Part shown: piece after piece, positions 8,628-16,007 of the stretch | How positions within the stretch are numbered: position 1 is the stretch's first letter | How the letters are laid out: each line of letters begins with the position of its first letter | Origin: Paractinoplanes polyasparticus | Lineage (GTDB): Bacteria; Actinomycetota; Actinomycetes; Mycobacteriales; Micromonosporaceae | Direction: 5' to 3' | DNA length: 64,000 nt | Assembly: GCF_019710575.1 (NCBI RefSeq) | Contig: NZ_JAHWFK010000004.1 | Span: 264,961 to 328,960, forward strand | Made by a program: the position numbers and the translations under genes | Notes under the pieces: generated by a model | The model's input: the letters and a program-made list of their open reading frames with translations, nothing else | Databases searched by the model: none | What the model was told of the DNA's origin: nothing

Positions 8628-8719
8628 GCCGCCACCCCCGGGAACGAAACGGGCAGCGTCCGGCCGAAGCCGACCTGCGATGCCGTAACCGTCGTGCTCA
8701 TGCCGCCACCCCCTGGAAC
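8581..8719. repeat. Tandem duplication of an ATPase/permease gene junction
   Basis: Positions 8581-8645 and 8655-8719 are 65-base direct copies with four mismatches, offset by 74 bases. Each copy holds the last codons of the ATPase (GVAA stop), the overlapping ATGA and the first residues of the permease (MSTTVTA..VGFGRTL). The duplication therefore inserted a second stop/start junction between the two genes. Confidence 0.88.
8624..8701 (-). CDS. 25-residue mini-frame from the duplicated junction
   Basis: Minus-strand frame of 25 codons plus stop, beginning MSTTVTASQVGFGRTL like the permease and ending PGVAA like the ATPase. It overlaps the ATPase stop by ATGA at its start and the permease ATG by ATGA at its end, so ribosomes could pass through it between the two genes. 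It is a duplication by-product and probably has no protein function. It could alter the translation ratio of ATPase to permease. Confidence 0.5.
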   Translation of the reverse strand: MSTTVTASQVGFGRTLPVSFPGVAA

Positions 8720-9605
8720 TCGACGCTGTCGCGGGTCAGTTCCATGAAGGCGTCCTCGAGCGAGACCCGCTGCGGCGTCAGCTCGGTGAGCGCGACCCCG
8801 TGATAGGCCGCGAGTTTCCCGATGTCGGCCGCGCTCATCCCGGAGACCACGAGCGAGGATTCGACCCCTTCCCGCACCGCCGCCCCGGCCGCGACGAGCT
8901 GGGGCGCGAAGGCTTCGGGGGCCCGGACGAGCACGGTGCCTTCCCCGCTCGTACGCGTCAATTCGCTCACCGCCGTGTCGGCGATCAGCCGGCCGCGCCC
9001 GATGACGATCAGGTGGTCGGCCGTCTGCGCCATCTCGCTCATCAGGTGGCTGGAGACCAGCACCGCGCGGCCCTCGGCGGCCAGCGAGCGCATCAGATCG
9101 CGTGCCCAGCGGATGCCTTCCGGGTCGAGCCCGTTGACCGGCTCATCGAAGATCAGCACCCGGGGGTCGCCGAGCAGCGTGGCCGCGATGCCGAGCCGCT
9201 GGCGCATGCCGAGCGAGAAGCCACCGGCTCGCCGGCCGGCCACCCCTTCGAGCCCGGTACGGGTCAGCACCTCGCCCACCCGCCGCCTCGGCAGCCCGTT
9301 GCTGACCGCCAGCGCGAGCAGGTGGTCGTAGGCCGTACGCCCGCCGTGCACCGCCCCGGCGTCGAGCAGCGCCCCCACCTCGGCCAGCGGCACCGGCAGG
9401 TCCCGGTACCGGCGCCCGCCGATGGTCACCGACCCCTGGTCCGGGCGGCCAAACCGATGATCATGCGCATGGTGGTCGACTTGCCGGCCCCGTTCGGCCC
9501 CAGGAAGCCGGTCACCTGCCCGGCCTCGACGGTGAAGGACAGATCGTCCACCACCGTCTCCGGCCCGTACCGCTTGGTCAGTCCCCGTACGTCAATCATG
9601 CTCAT
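8698..9605 (-). pseudogene. ABC transporter ATP-binding protein, frameshifted
   Basis: ATPase of the ABC-2 drug/lipid exporter group. The first part ([14 protein letters not shown] ... [19 protein letters not shown]) holds Walker A and starts at ATG 9605 or 9599. After IIGL the frame runs into AARTRGR and a stop. The rest continues in the next frame with [13 protein letters not shown], the signature FSLGMRQRLGIA, Walker B VLIFDEPVNGLDPEG and the switch His (SSHLMS). One base is missing near 9446-9453, where GL.RPDQG would be expected. Either the gene is inactivated, or the sequence lost one base of a GC run. The rest of the operon is intact, which favours a sequencing error or a recent event. 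Confidence 0.85.
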
Positions 9606-9699
9606 GCCGCCGATGCTGGCCGCCCCGGCTGACCGGTTCCGCAGAGCCTCTTAACGAATCCTGTGAGGCCGGCCCGCCCGGGCGCGCGCCGGCCCGGCG

Positions 9700-10896
9700 T
9701 CACACAGAAAACTCTGCGGGATCGGGCACCGCGAGGGCGATCGTCAGGGCCGAGATCCACTCCGGGTCGCGCAGGCGATCGCCGTACAGCTCGCGCAGTC
9801 TGGTCATCCGGTAGCGGACGGTCTGCGGGTGGACGAACAGCTCGGCTGCCACCTCCTCGCGGCGGCCCTGGTGGCGCAGCCAGCTGCGTAGCGTCTCGAC
9901 CAGCTTGGCGGCCGACTCCTCGGGGGCGTCCGACAGCGGCGCCAGCACCCGCGCCCGCAGATCGGCCAGGGCCGGCGCGTCGGCGGTCAGCACCAGCGCG
10001 GCCAGGTGGTCCTCGGTGTCGACGACGGTGCGCACGGTGACTCCCGGCATCCGCAAGGTGCGCACGGCCCGGTCGTACGAGGCCTTGACCAGCAGCCACG
10101 GCCGGGCCGGGCCGACCACAGCGGGCTGGCCGCGCAGCAGACCGAGCAGGGCCTCCCGCGAGGCGTCGGGCACCAGCAGCACGGCAAAATCGGGTGCGCC
10201 CGGGCCGGCCTCGTTCAGCTCGAGCGTGCGACGGTCCAGCAGGTCCACGACCGTACGGGCGGTGTGTTCGGGGACGAGCACGGCGGTCAGCGTGCGCGGG
10301 GGCGACCAGTCGGCGCGCCGGGCGGCCGCCACGATCGTGTGCTCGGGTTCGCCCGCGAGCAGTGCCTGGGTCAGCTGCTCCAGGTGGCGCAGGCGGGCCC
10401 GGCCGGAGGAGGCCAGCTCGTCGGCGTGCCCGGCCACGCTGGCTGCCGAGAGCTGGTCGATGTAGGCGAAGACCAGCTCGGCGAAGTGCGCGATGGTGGC
10501 GGCGGGCTGACCGGTGCTGAGGCTGATCGAGGCCAGCTCGTGCCACGAGACGCGCGCTCCGACCCGGTACGCCGCCAGCAGCGCGTCGAGGCTGCGGCCG
10601 TTGCGTGCCTCGCCGCGGCCCAGCGCGTACGCGCCCTCGAGGGCCGGCCCGAGCGGAGACTGCGGATCGGGGCCGGCCGCCCGCGAGACCAGCTGGAGGA
10701 AGGTGCCGAGCGCGGCCATGACGGCGCGCTCGATCTTCGGTCCCAGCTCGCCGGCGAACGGGTCGGCGTACGCGGGCACCTCGGCCGTGATGGCATCGAT
10801 GGTCTGCAATGCGACGTATTGCAGCCTTTTCTGCAGGGGCGCGACCACCTCGGGCGAGAGTCGGAAGTTTCTTACATCGGGTAGGGGCTCCGTCAC
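9700..10896 (-). CDS. PucR-type transcriptional regulator
   Basis: A 398-residue regulator with the C-terminal PucR helix-turn-helix (AAELFVHPQTVRYRMTRLRE) and a GGDEF-like/CdaR-type central region. The start is GTG at 10896, with AGGAGA eight bases upstream. It is transcribed away from the ferredoxin reductase and desaturase genes across a 111-base AT-rich spacer. This arrangement recurs in actinobacteria and suggests it controls membrane-lipid desaturation. A -10-like TATTAT lies about 66 bases upstream of its start. Confidence 0.9.
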   Translation of the reverse strand: MTEPLPDVRNFRLSPEVVAPLQKRLQYVALQTIDAITAEVPAYADPFAGELGPKIERAVMAALGTFLQLVSRAAGPDPQSPLGPALEGAYALGRGEARNGRSLDALLAAYRVGARVSWHELASISLSTGQPAATIAHFAELVFAYIDQLSAASVAGHADELASSGRARLRHLEQLTQALLAGEPEHTIVAAARRADWSPPRTLTAVLVPEHTARTVVDLLDRRTLELNEAGPGAPDFAVLLVPDASREALLGLLRGQPAVVGPARPWLLVKASYDRAVRTLRMPGVTVRTVVDTEDHLAALVLTADAPALADLRARVLAPLSDAPEESAAKLVETLRSWLRHQGRREEVAAELFVHPQTVRYRMTRLRELYGDRLRDPEWISALTIALAVPDPAEFSV

Positions 10897-11007
10897 ACCG
10901 AATTCTCCTGTTTAAACGCCGAGCCTTGTCCCCCGTGAACAAATAATACGGTTACTTTCACTTCGATTGGTCAGGAATCTACCCCCGCGACGTAGGACTC
11001 TTGTTAC
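10897..11007. promoter_or_regulatory. Divergent promoter region, PucR gene / desaturase operon
   Basis: A 111-base spacer, AT-rich for this genome (aataatacggttac around 10943-10956), lying between two divergent genes. On the minus strand TATTAT could be the -10 box of the regulator gene. On the plus strand TAGGAC (10993-10998) lies nine bases before the GTG at 11008, compatible with a leaderless message. The regulator probably binds here; no clear palindrome was identified. Confidence 0.5.
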
Positions 11008-12078
11008 GTGGCTGTTATCCGCAACCTTCGGTCCGGCGCCTGGCGTGTCGTCGAGCTGATCACGACGCCGGTGGTGCCCGCCGACTACCTCGACGTGATC
11101 GCTCCGCTGCGCAATGCCCAGGTGCTCCGCGCCAAGATCGACGCGGTCCGCCCCGAGACGGAGAACAGCGTCACGCTGGTGCTCCGCCCGGGTCGCGGCT
11201 GGCGTACACACCGGCCCGGCCAGTACGTGCGCGTCGGCGTGGACGTCGACGGCGTCCGGTTGTGGCGCTCGTACTCCGTGACCAGTCCGCCCTCCCGCCG
11301 CGACGGCCGATTCACCGTGACCGTCAACGCGGTGCCCGACGGCGTGGTCAGCACCCACCTGGTCCGCAGGGCCCGGCGCGGGATGATCGTGCACCTCGAC
11401 GTGCCGGCGGGCGAATTCCTGCTGTGCGAGCCGCGGCCGGCCAAGGCCCTGTTCGTCACCGCGGGCAGCGGCATCACGCCGGTCATGGGCATGCTCCGCA
11501 GCGCGCTGCACGAGCTGTCCGACGTCGTCGTCGTGCACTCGGCGGGCACCCGCGAGGCCGTCGTCTTCGGCGACGAGCTGCGCGCCCTGGCCGCCGCGGG
11601 CCGGATCCGGCTGATCGAGCGGCACACCCGGGCCGACGGCCGGCTCAAACCGGCCGACCTCGACGAGCTGGTGCCCGACCTGTTCGAGCGGAAGACCTGG
11701 GCCTGCGGCCCCAACGACATGCTCGACGACCTCGAGACGCACTGGGCCGACGCCGAGGCCGCCGACCGGCTGAGCACCGAGCGTTTCCGGCCCACGCTGA
11801 TCAACAGCGGCGGGGGCGGCACGGTCACGTTCACCGGCTCAAGCACGGTCGTCGAGACCGACGGCTCCGAGCCGCTGCTCGACTCCGGTGAGGCGGCCGG
11901 CGTGCTCATGCCGTCGGGCTGCCGGATGGGCATCTGCTTCAGCTGCGTGCTCCCGCTGCGGGAGGGCGCCGTGCGCGACCTGCGCGACGGCCGGCTCACC
12001 GTCGCCGAACCGGGCGACAACATCCCCGTACAGACCTGCATCTCGGCCGCCGCCGGCCCCTGCACGATCGACGCGTAA
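11008..12078 (+). CDS. Ferredoxin reductase with C-terminal 2Fe-2S domain
   Basis: Electron-transfer flavoprotein of 356 residues that passes electrons from NAD(P)H to the desaturase encoded next. The FAD-binding barrel contains RLWRSYSVTSPP. The NAD domain has FVTAGSGITPVMGM and CGPNDMLDD. The plant-type ferredoxin domain has the cluster cysteines in CRMGICFSC and a fourth in VQTC. Layout and neighbour match the Rv3230c/DesA3 pair of mycobacteria. No ribosome-binding site is visible before the GTG at 11008, so it may be leaderless. The desaturase gene follows after 12 bases. Confidence 0.93.
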   Translation: MAVIRNLRSGAWRVVELITTPVVPADYLDVIAPLRNAQVLRAKIDAVRPETENSVTLVLRPGRGWRTHRPGQYVRVGVDVDGVRLWRSYSVTSPPSRRDGRFTVTVNAVPDGVVSTHLVRRARRGMIVHLDVPAGEFLLCEPRPAKALFVTAGSGITPVMGMLRSALHELSDVVVVHSAGTREAVVFGDELRALAAAGRIRLIERHTRADGRLKPADLDELVPDLFERKTWACGPNDMLDDLETHWADAEAADRLSTERFRPTLINSGGGGTVTFTGSSTVVETDGSEPLLDSGEAAGVLMPSGCRMGICFSCVLPLREGAVRDLRDGRLTVAEPGDNIPVQTCISAAAGPCTIDA

Positions 12079-12090
12079 AGAGGAACCTGC

Positions 12091-13326
12091 ATGACGACGA
12101 TCCAGCGCAAGAAGTCGAACCCGATCGCCCACCTGACCCCCGAGGACATCGAGCGGATCGGCATCGAGCTCGACGCGATCCGCGACGAGGTCATGGGCAG
12201 CCGGGGCGAGAAGGACGCCGCGTACATCCGGCGGGTGATCGCGTGGCAGCGCGGGCTCGAACTCGGCAGCCGCGGGGTGCTGCTGTTCTCGATCTTCCCG
12301 CCGGCCTGGCTGGTCGGCACGGCCGGCCTGTCGGTGGCCAAGATCCTCGAGAACATGGAGATCGGCCACAACATCCTGCACGGCCAGTGGGACTGGATGC
12401 GCGACCCGAAGATCCACTCCACGAAGTGGGAGTGGGACCACGCCTCCCCCGCCGAGCAGTGGAAGCACTCGCACAACGAGCTGCACCACACGTACACGAA
12501 CGTGATCGGTCGCGACAACGACCTCGGCTACGGCATCATGCGCGTCGACGAGGACCAGAAGTGGCACCCGATGCACCTGGGCCAACCGTTCTACAACTTC
12601 GTCAACGCCCTGCTCTTCGAGTACGGCATCGCCGCGTACGACCTGGAACTGGGCAAGAACCTGAAGACCAGGGAACGTCGCCGGGACCCGAAGTTCCGCG
12701 CCGCCCTCAAGGCCGTCCGCCGCAAGATCGGCAAGCAGGTGCTCAAGGACTACATCGTGCACCCGGCGCTGTCCGGCCCGTCGTTCCTCCACACGATCGC
12801 GGCCAACGCGACGGCCAACGTGATCCGCAACCTGTGGAGCCACTCGGTCATCATGTGCGGCCACTTCCCGAACGGCGTCGAGACGTTCGAGAAGACCTCC
12901 ATCGAGGGCGAGACGCGCGGCGAGTGGTACCTGCGCCAGATGCTCGGATCGGCCAACATCAGCGGCAGCCCGGCCATGCACCTGATGACCGGCAACCTGT
13001 CCCACCAGATCGAGCACCACCTGTTCCCGGACATGCCGAGCAACCGCTACAAGGAGATCGCACCCAAGATCCAAGACCTTTTCCAGCGGTACGGGCTCTC
13101 GTACACCAGCGGCCCGCTGCCGAAACAGGTCGCGTCGGCCTGGTACAAGGTCTTCCGCCTCTCGCTGCCCAACCGGGGCGAGGCCGCTGTCCGCCGCCCG
13201 GTGGAAAAGAAGGCCCCCGCCGTCTCGACCCGCTGGCGTCGCGCCCAGCCTCAGGCGCCCGCGTCGGCCCACCTGGGGTCGGCCGGTCTGGGCACGCCGA
13301 CGCCGGTCGCCCTCAGCGCCGAGTAG
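12091..13326 (+). CDS. Membrane fatty acid (acyl-CoA) desaturase
   Basis: Di-iron membrane desaturase of 411 residues that introduces a double bond into acyl chains. The three histidine boxes are present: GHNILHGQ (about residue 92), HNELHHTYTN (about 128) and HQIEHHLFP (about 306). Two hydrophobic stretches surround them. It resembles mycobacterial DesA3 and follows its reductase in one operon, with AGAGGAA upstream of ATG 12091. The last ~45 residues are Ala/Pro-rich and overlap the end of the convergent YdcF-like gene by 76 bases. Confidence 0.95.
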   Translation: MTTIQRKKSNPIAHLTPEDIERIGIELDAIRDEVMGSRGEKDAAYIRRVIAWQRGLELGSRGVLLFSIFPPAWLVGTAGLSVAKILENMEIGHNILHGQWDWMRDPKIHSTKWEWDHASPAEQWKHSHNELHHTYTNVIGRDNDLGYGIMRVDEDQKWHPMHLGQPFYNFVNALLFEYGIAAYDLELGKNLKTRERRRDPKFRAALKAVRRKIGKQVLKDYIVHPALSGPSFLHTIAANATANVIRNLWSHSVIMCGHFPNGVETFEKTSIEGETRGEWYLRQMLGSANISGSPAMHLMTGNLSHQIEHHLFPDMPSNRYKEIAPKIQDLFQRYGLSYTSGPLPKQVASAWYKVFRLSLPNRGEAAVRRPVEKKAPAVSTRWRRAQPQAPASAHLGSAGLGTPTPVALSAE

Positions 13327-14036
13327 GCCCGCGTCACCTCGTCCGGCACGTCGACCCGGGCGATGAACCCCCGGCCCGACGGCCCGTATCCCTGCGGGCC
13401 GTCGGTGAGCCGCGGGATCTCCCCCATGAGCAGCGACAGATACCGCTCAGGGGCCCACATCCCGGCCGGCGCGTCGACAACGCGCAGCTCGTCATCGACG
13501 TGGGTCCGGTGAGCGGCGAAGTTGACGACGCGCGTTCCCGGGGCCAGCAACCGGAACCCGGCGTCCATGCGCCGTTGCATGGACGCGTCCTGAATGATCA
13601 GGATCCGCTCGTGCGGCACGGCCCGCAGCAGATCCAGGGCTTCCCGTACGTTGCTCCCGCAGTTGGTCGACTCGTGCCCCAGCAGATCGACGCTCAGGTC
13701 GTACCGCTCCCGCAGATACCGCGCGAAGAGCGACGCCTCGGTCAGCCCGTCGACGTCCGACCACCCCATCTGCAGGCGCATGGCCTCCCGCAGCGCATCG
13801 GTGGAATGCCCCTGCGCACCCACGATCATCCCCCGCGGCGCCGCCCCGTCCGCCAGCGCCCGCGCGAAGACATCCCCACCGGCCAGGATGCTGCCCCCGA
13901 AAAGCACGGCGACATCAGCCACCCCGGCGCGCGGAACCTCGACATCGCGCAACGCACAGAAATCCACGAGCGTGTTCACGTGCCCCGCGAGGTATTCGGT
14001 GGCCCCGCCGGCCGCGCCCCGGTAAAAACTGCTCAT
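13251..14036 (-). CDS. YdcF-like (DUF218) protein
   Basis: A 261-residue DUF218/YdcF-family protein. Family hallmarks are ADVAVLFGGSILAGG near the start, IVGAQGHSTDALRE, the acidic/Asn stretch LGHESTNCGSNVREALDLL and ILIIQDASMQRRM. Members include ElyC and SanA; YdcF binds S-adenosylmethionine, but no common reaction is established. Its ATG (14034-14036) overlaps the ATG of the divergent RNA ligase by two bases. GATACT lies eight bases upstream, so the mRNA may be leaderless. The link to the RNA-repair pair is inferred only from this tight arrangement. Confidence 0.82.
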   Translation of the reverse strand: MSSFYRGAAGGATEYLAGHVNTLVDFCALRDVEVPRAGVADVAVLFGGSILAGGDVFARALADGAAPRGMIVGAQGHSTDALREAMRLQMGWSDVDGLTEASLFARYLRERYDLSVDLLGHESTNCGSNVREALDLLRAVPHERILIIQDASMQRRMDAGFRLLAPGTRVVNFAAHRTHVDDELRVVDAPAGMWAPERYLSLLMGEIPRLTDGPQGYGPSGRGFIARVDVPDEVTRAYSALRATGVGVPRPADPRWADAGA

Positions 14037-14817
14037 GGTCAGCAAGTATCCCCGGACGCCGCACCTGGCCGGCTCACGCCTGCAGCCGGGCGACGAGGAT
14101 CTGTCGCAGACCCCGTTCGCCGCGCTGGCGGGCCGGCACCTCGTCGTCGAGGAGAAGCTGGACGGGGCCAACGCAGCGATCAGCTTCACCGGCGACGGCG
14201 AGCTGCGCCTGCAGTCGCGGGGGCACTATCTGGCCGGCGGTCCGCGGGAGCGTCAGTTCTCGCCGTTCAAGTCGTGGGCGAACCTGGTCGCGCCGGTCCT
14301 GTGGCCGGTTCTCGGCGCGCGGTTCGTGCTCTACGGCGAATGGCTGTACGCCAAGCACACGGTCTTCTACGACGCGCTGCCCCACTACTTCTGCGAGTTC
14401 GACATCCTCGACCGGCAATCCGGCGCGTTCCTGGACACCCCGGCCCGGCACGCGATGCTGGCGGGTACCCCGGTGGTCAGCGTGCCCGTGCTGCGCACCG
14501 GAACCTTCGCCACGCTCGGGCAGCTGACGGGCCTGGTCGCGGCGTCGACCGTACGGACCCCGGCCTGGCGCGAGGCTTTGCGCGGGGCGGCGGCGAAGGC
14601 GGGAACCGACCCCGATCGCGCCCTCGCCGAGAGCGACTCCGGCGACGAGATGGAGGGCCTGTACGTCAAGGACGAGTCGGGCGGCCGGGTGAACGGCCGC
14701 TACAAGTGGGTACGGGCCGGATTCTCGCAGGCTGTTCTGGATTCCGGCTCGCACTGGGCGGACCGGCCGATCGTGCCCAACGGGCTGGCGGACCCGGCGG
14801 TGATGTATGCGATCTGA
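14035..14817 (+). CDS. RNA ligase (Rnl2/PF09414-like)
   Basis: ATP-dependent polynucleotide ligase of 260 residues, sealing 3'-OH and 5'-phosphate RNA ends. Nucleotidyltransferase motifs appear in order: motif I EEKLDGAN (Lys ~39 is the adenylation site), Ia LQSRGHYLAGG, III YGEWLYAKHTVFY, IV MEGLYVK and V YKWVR. The N-terminus KYPRTPHLAGS is as in related actinobacterial ligases and supports ATG 14035. The 3' end overlaps the HD-Pnk start by 11 bases, so the two are coupled. The start overlaps that of the divergent YdcF-like gene, leaving no room for a leader. Motifs are complete, so activity is expected. Confidence 0.9.
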   Translation: MVSKYPRTPHLAGSRLQPGDEDLSQTPFAALAGRHLVVEEKLDGANAAISFTGDGELRLQSRGHYLAGGPRERQFSPFKSWANLVAPVLWPVLGARFVLYGEWLYAKHTVFYDALPHYFCEFDILDRQSGAFLDTPARHAMLAGTPVVSVPVLRTGTFATLGQLTGLVAASTVRTPAWREALRGAAAKAGTDPDRALAESDSGDEMEGLYVKDESGGRVNGRYKWVRAGFSQAVLDSGSHWADRPIVPNGLADPAVMYAI

Positions 14818-15934
14818 CTGGACCGTCTTCGCCGGGCTGTGCCCGGCCGCTCCGTCCTGGATCGTGCCGTGGTCCCGGATCGAGCAGGAATTCGACTGGA
14901 TCCGGCGCCTGCGTGACGTACCGCAGGACGCGGTGCATCACGGCGAAGGCGATGTGGCCACCCACACCCGGATGGCGGCCGAAGCCTTGGCCGCGCAGCC
15001 CGCCTGGCGCGAGTTGCCACCGGCCGAGCGGGTGCGGCTGTTCGCGGCGGTGCTGCTGCACGACGTGGCCAAACCGGACTGCACCCGGACCGATGACGAC
15101 GGCCGGATCACCGCGCACGGCCACTCCCGCCGGGGCGACCTGGCCGTACGCCGGATCCTGTGGGAGCTGGACGCTCCGCGCCCGTGGCGCGAGCACGTGG
15201 CCGCGCTGGTCCGCCACCACCAGGTGCCGTTCTGGGCCCTGGAACGGCCGGACCTGGAGCAGATCGTGCTGCGGGTGAGCCTGCTGGCCCGCAACCGCGA
15301 CCTGGCCATGCTCGCCGACGCCGACATCACCGGCCGGATCTGCGGCGACCGGCACGAGGTGCTCGAGAACATCGACCTGTTCCGCGAGTACTGCGCCGAC
15401 CTCGGCGTGCTCGACGAGCCGTGGCCGTTCCCCTCGGACCACGCCCGCTTCCAGTACTTCCGCACCGAGGGCCGCGATCCGCGCTACGCCGCCTACGACG
15501 ACACCCGCCTCACCATGACGGTCCTGTCCGGCCTGCCCGGCGCCGGCAAGGACACCTGGGCCGCGGCCCACGCCGACCACCAACCGGTGATCAGCCTGGA
15601 CGCGATCCGCGCCCGCCTGGGCATCAAGCCGACCGACGGCCAGCGCGCCGTGGCCGCAGCCGCCCACGAAGAGGCCCGCGAACATCTGCGAGCCCGCCGT
15701 GACTTCATCTGGAACGCCACCAACATCTCGCGACAGCACCGCGATCTGTGCATCAGCCTGGCCGCGGCCTACCACGCCCGGGTGAAGATCGTCGCGCTGG
15801 AAGTTCCACCAGCGACCCTGCGACGCCACAACACGGCCCGCCCGGCGCCGGTGCCGGAGGCGGTCATCGACCGCCTGATCGGCAAGTGGGAGTCCCCGGA
15901 CCTGACCGAGGCCCACGTCGTCCACCTTCCGTGA
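14807..15934 (+). CDS. HD-Pnk: HD phosphatase fused to polynucleotide kinase
   Basis: Two-domain RNA end-healing enzyme of 375 residues. The N-terminal HD domain (HHGEGDVATHTRMAAEAL, LLHDVAKPDC, LVRHHQVPF) should remove 2',3'-cyclic or 3' phosphates. The C-terminal P-loop domain (GLPGAGKDTWAAAH at ~240, catalytic-Asp candidate in ISLDAIRARLG, lid with NISRQHRD) should phosphorylate 5'-OH ends. This domain order matches the HD-Pnk family characterised from Runella slithyformis. With the upstream ligase it supplies all three steps needed to rejoin RNA broken by ribonucleases. A strong hairpin terminator follows. Confidence 0.9.
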   Translation: MRSDWTVFAGLCPAAPSWIVPWSRIEQEFDWIRRLRDVPQDAVHHGEGDVATHTRMAAEALAAQPAWRELPPAERVRLFAAVLLHDVAKPDCTRTDDDGRITAHGHSRRGDLAVRRILWELDAPRPWREHVAALVRHHQVPFWALERPDLEQIVLRVSLLARNRDLAMLADADITGRICGDRHEVLENIDLFREYCADLGVLDEPWPFPSDHARFQYFRTEGRDPRYAAYDDTRLTMTVLSGLPGAGKDTWAAAHADHQPVISLDAIRARLGIKPTDGQRAVAAAAHEEAREHLRARRDFIWNATNISRQHRDLCISLAAAYHARVKIVALEVPPATLRRHNTARPAPVPEAVIDRLIGKWESPDLTEAHVVHLP

Positions 15935-15938
15935 ACCG

Positions 15939-15977
15939 CCGGCGGCCACCAGCGCGGGTTGCGCTGGTGGCCGCCGG
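15939..15977. terminator. Bidirectional hairpin terminator
   Basis: Perfect 17-bp stem: 15939-15955 pairs with 15961-15977 around the loop GGGTT. It lies between the convergent HD-Pnk gene and the beta-helix protein gene and can serve both. There is no long T-run, as is usual in high-GC actinobacteria. Confidence 0.9.
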
Positions 15978-16007
15978 ACTCACGTCGGTGTTGCGCTCAG
16001 ATCAGCT

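Noticed and set aside
12243..15278. A very long plus-strand open frame (about 1000 codons) across the desaturase and RNA-repair genes
   Set aside because: Its protein is Arg/Pro/Gly-rich without motifs, while the other frames carry clear families with catalytic residues; it reflects high GC.
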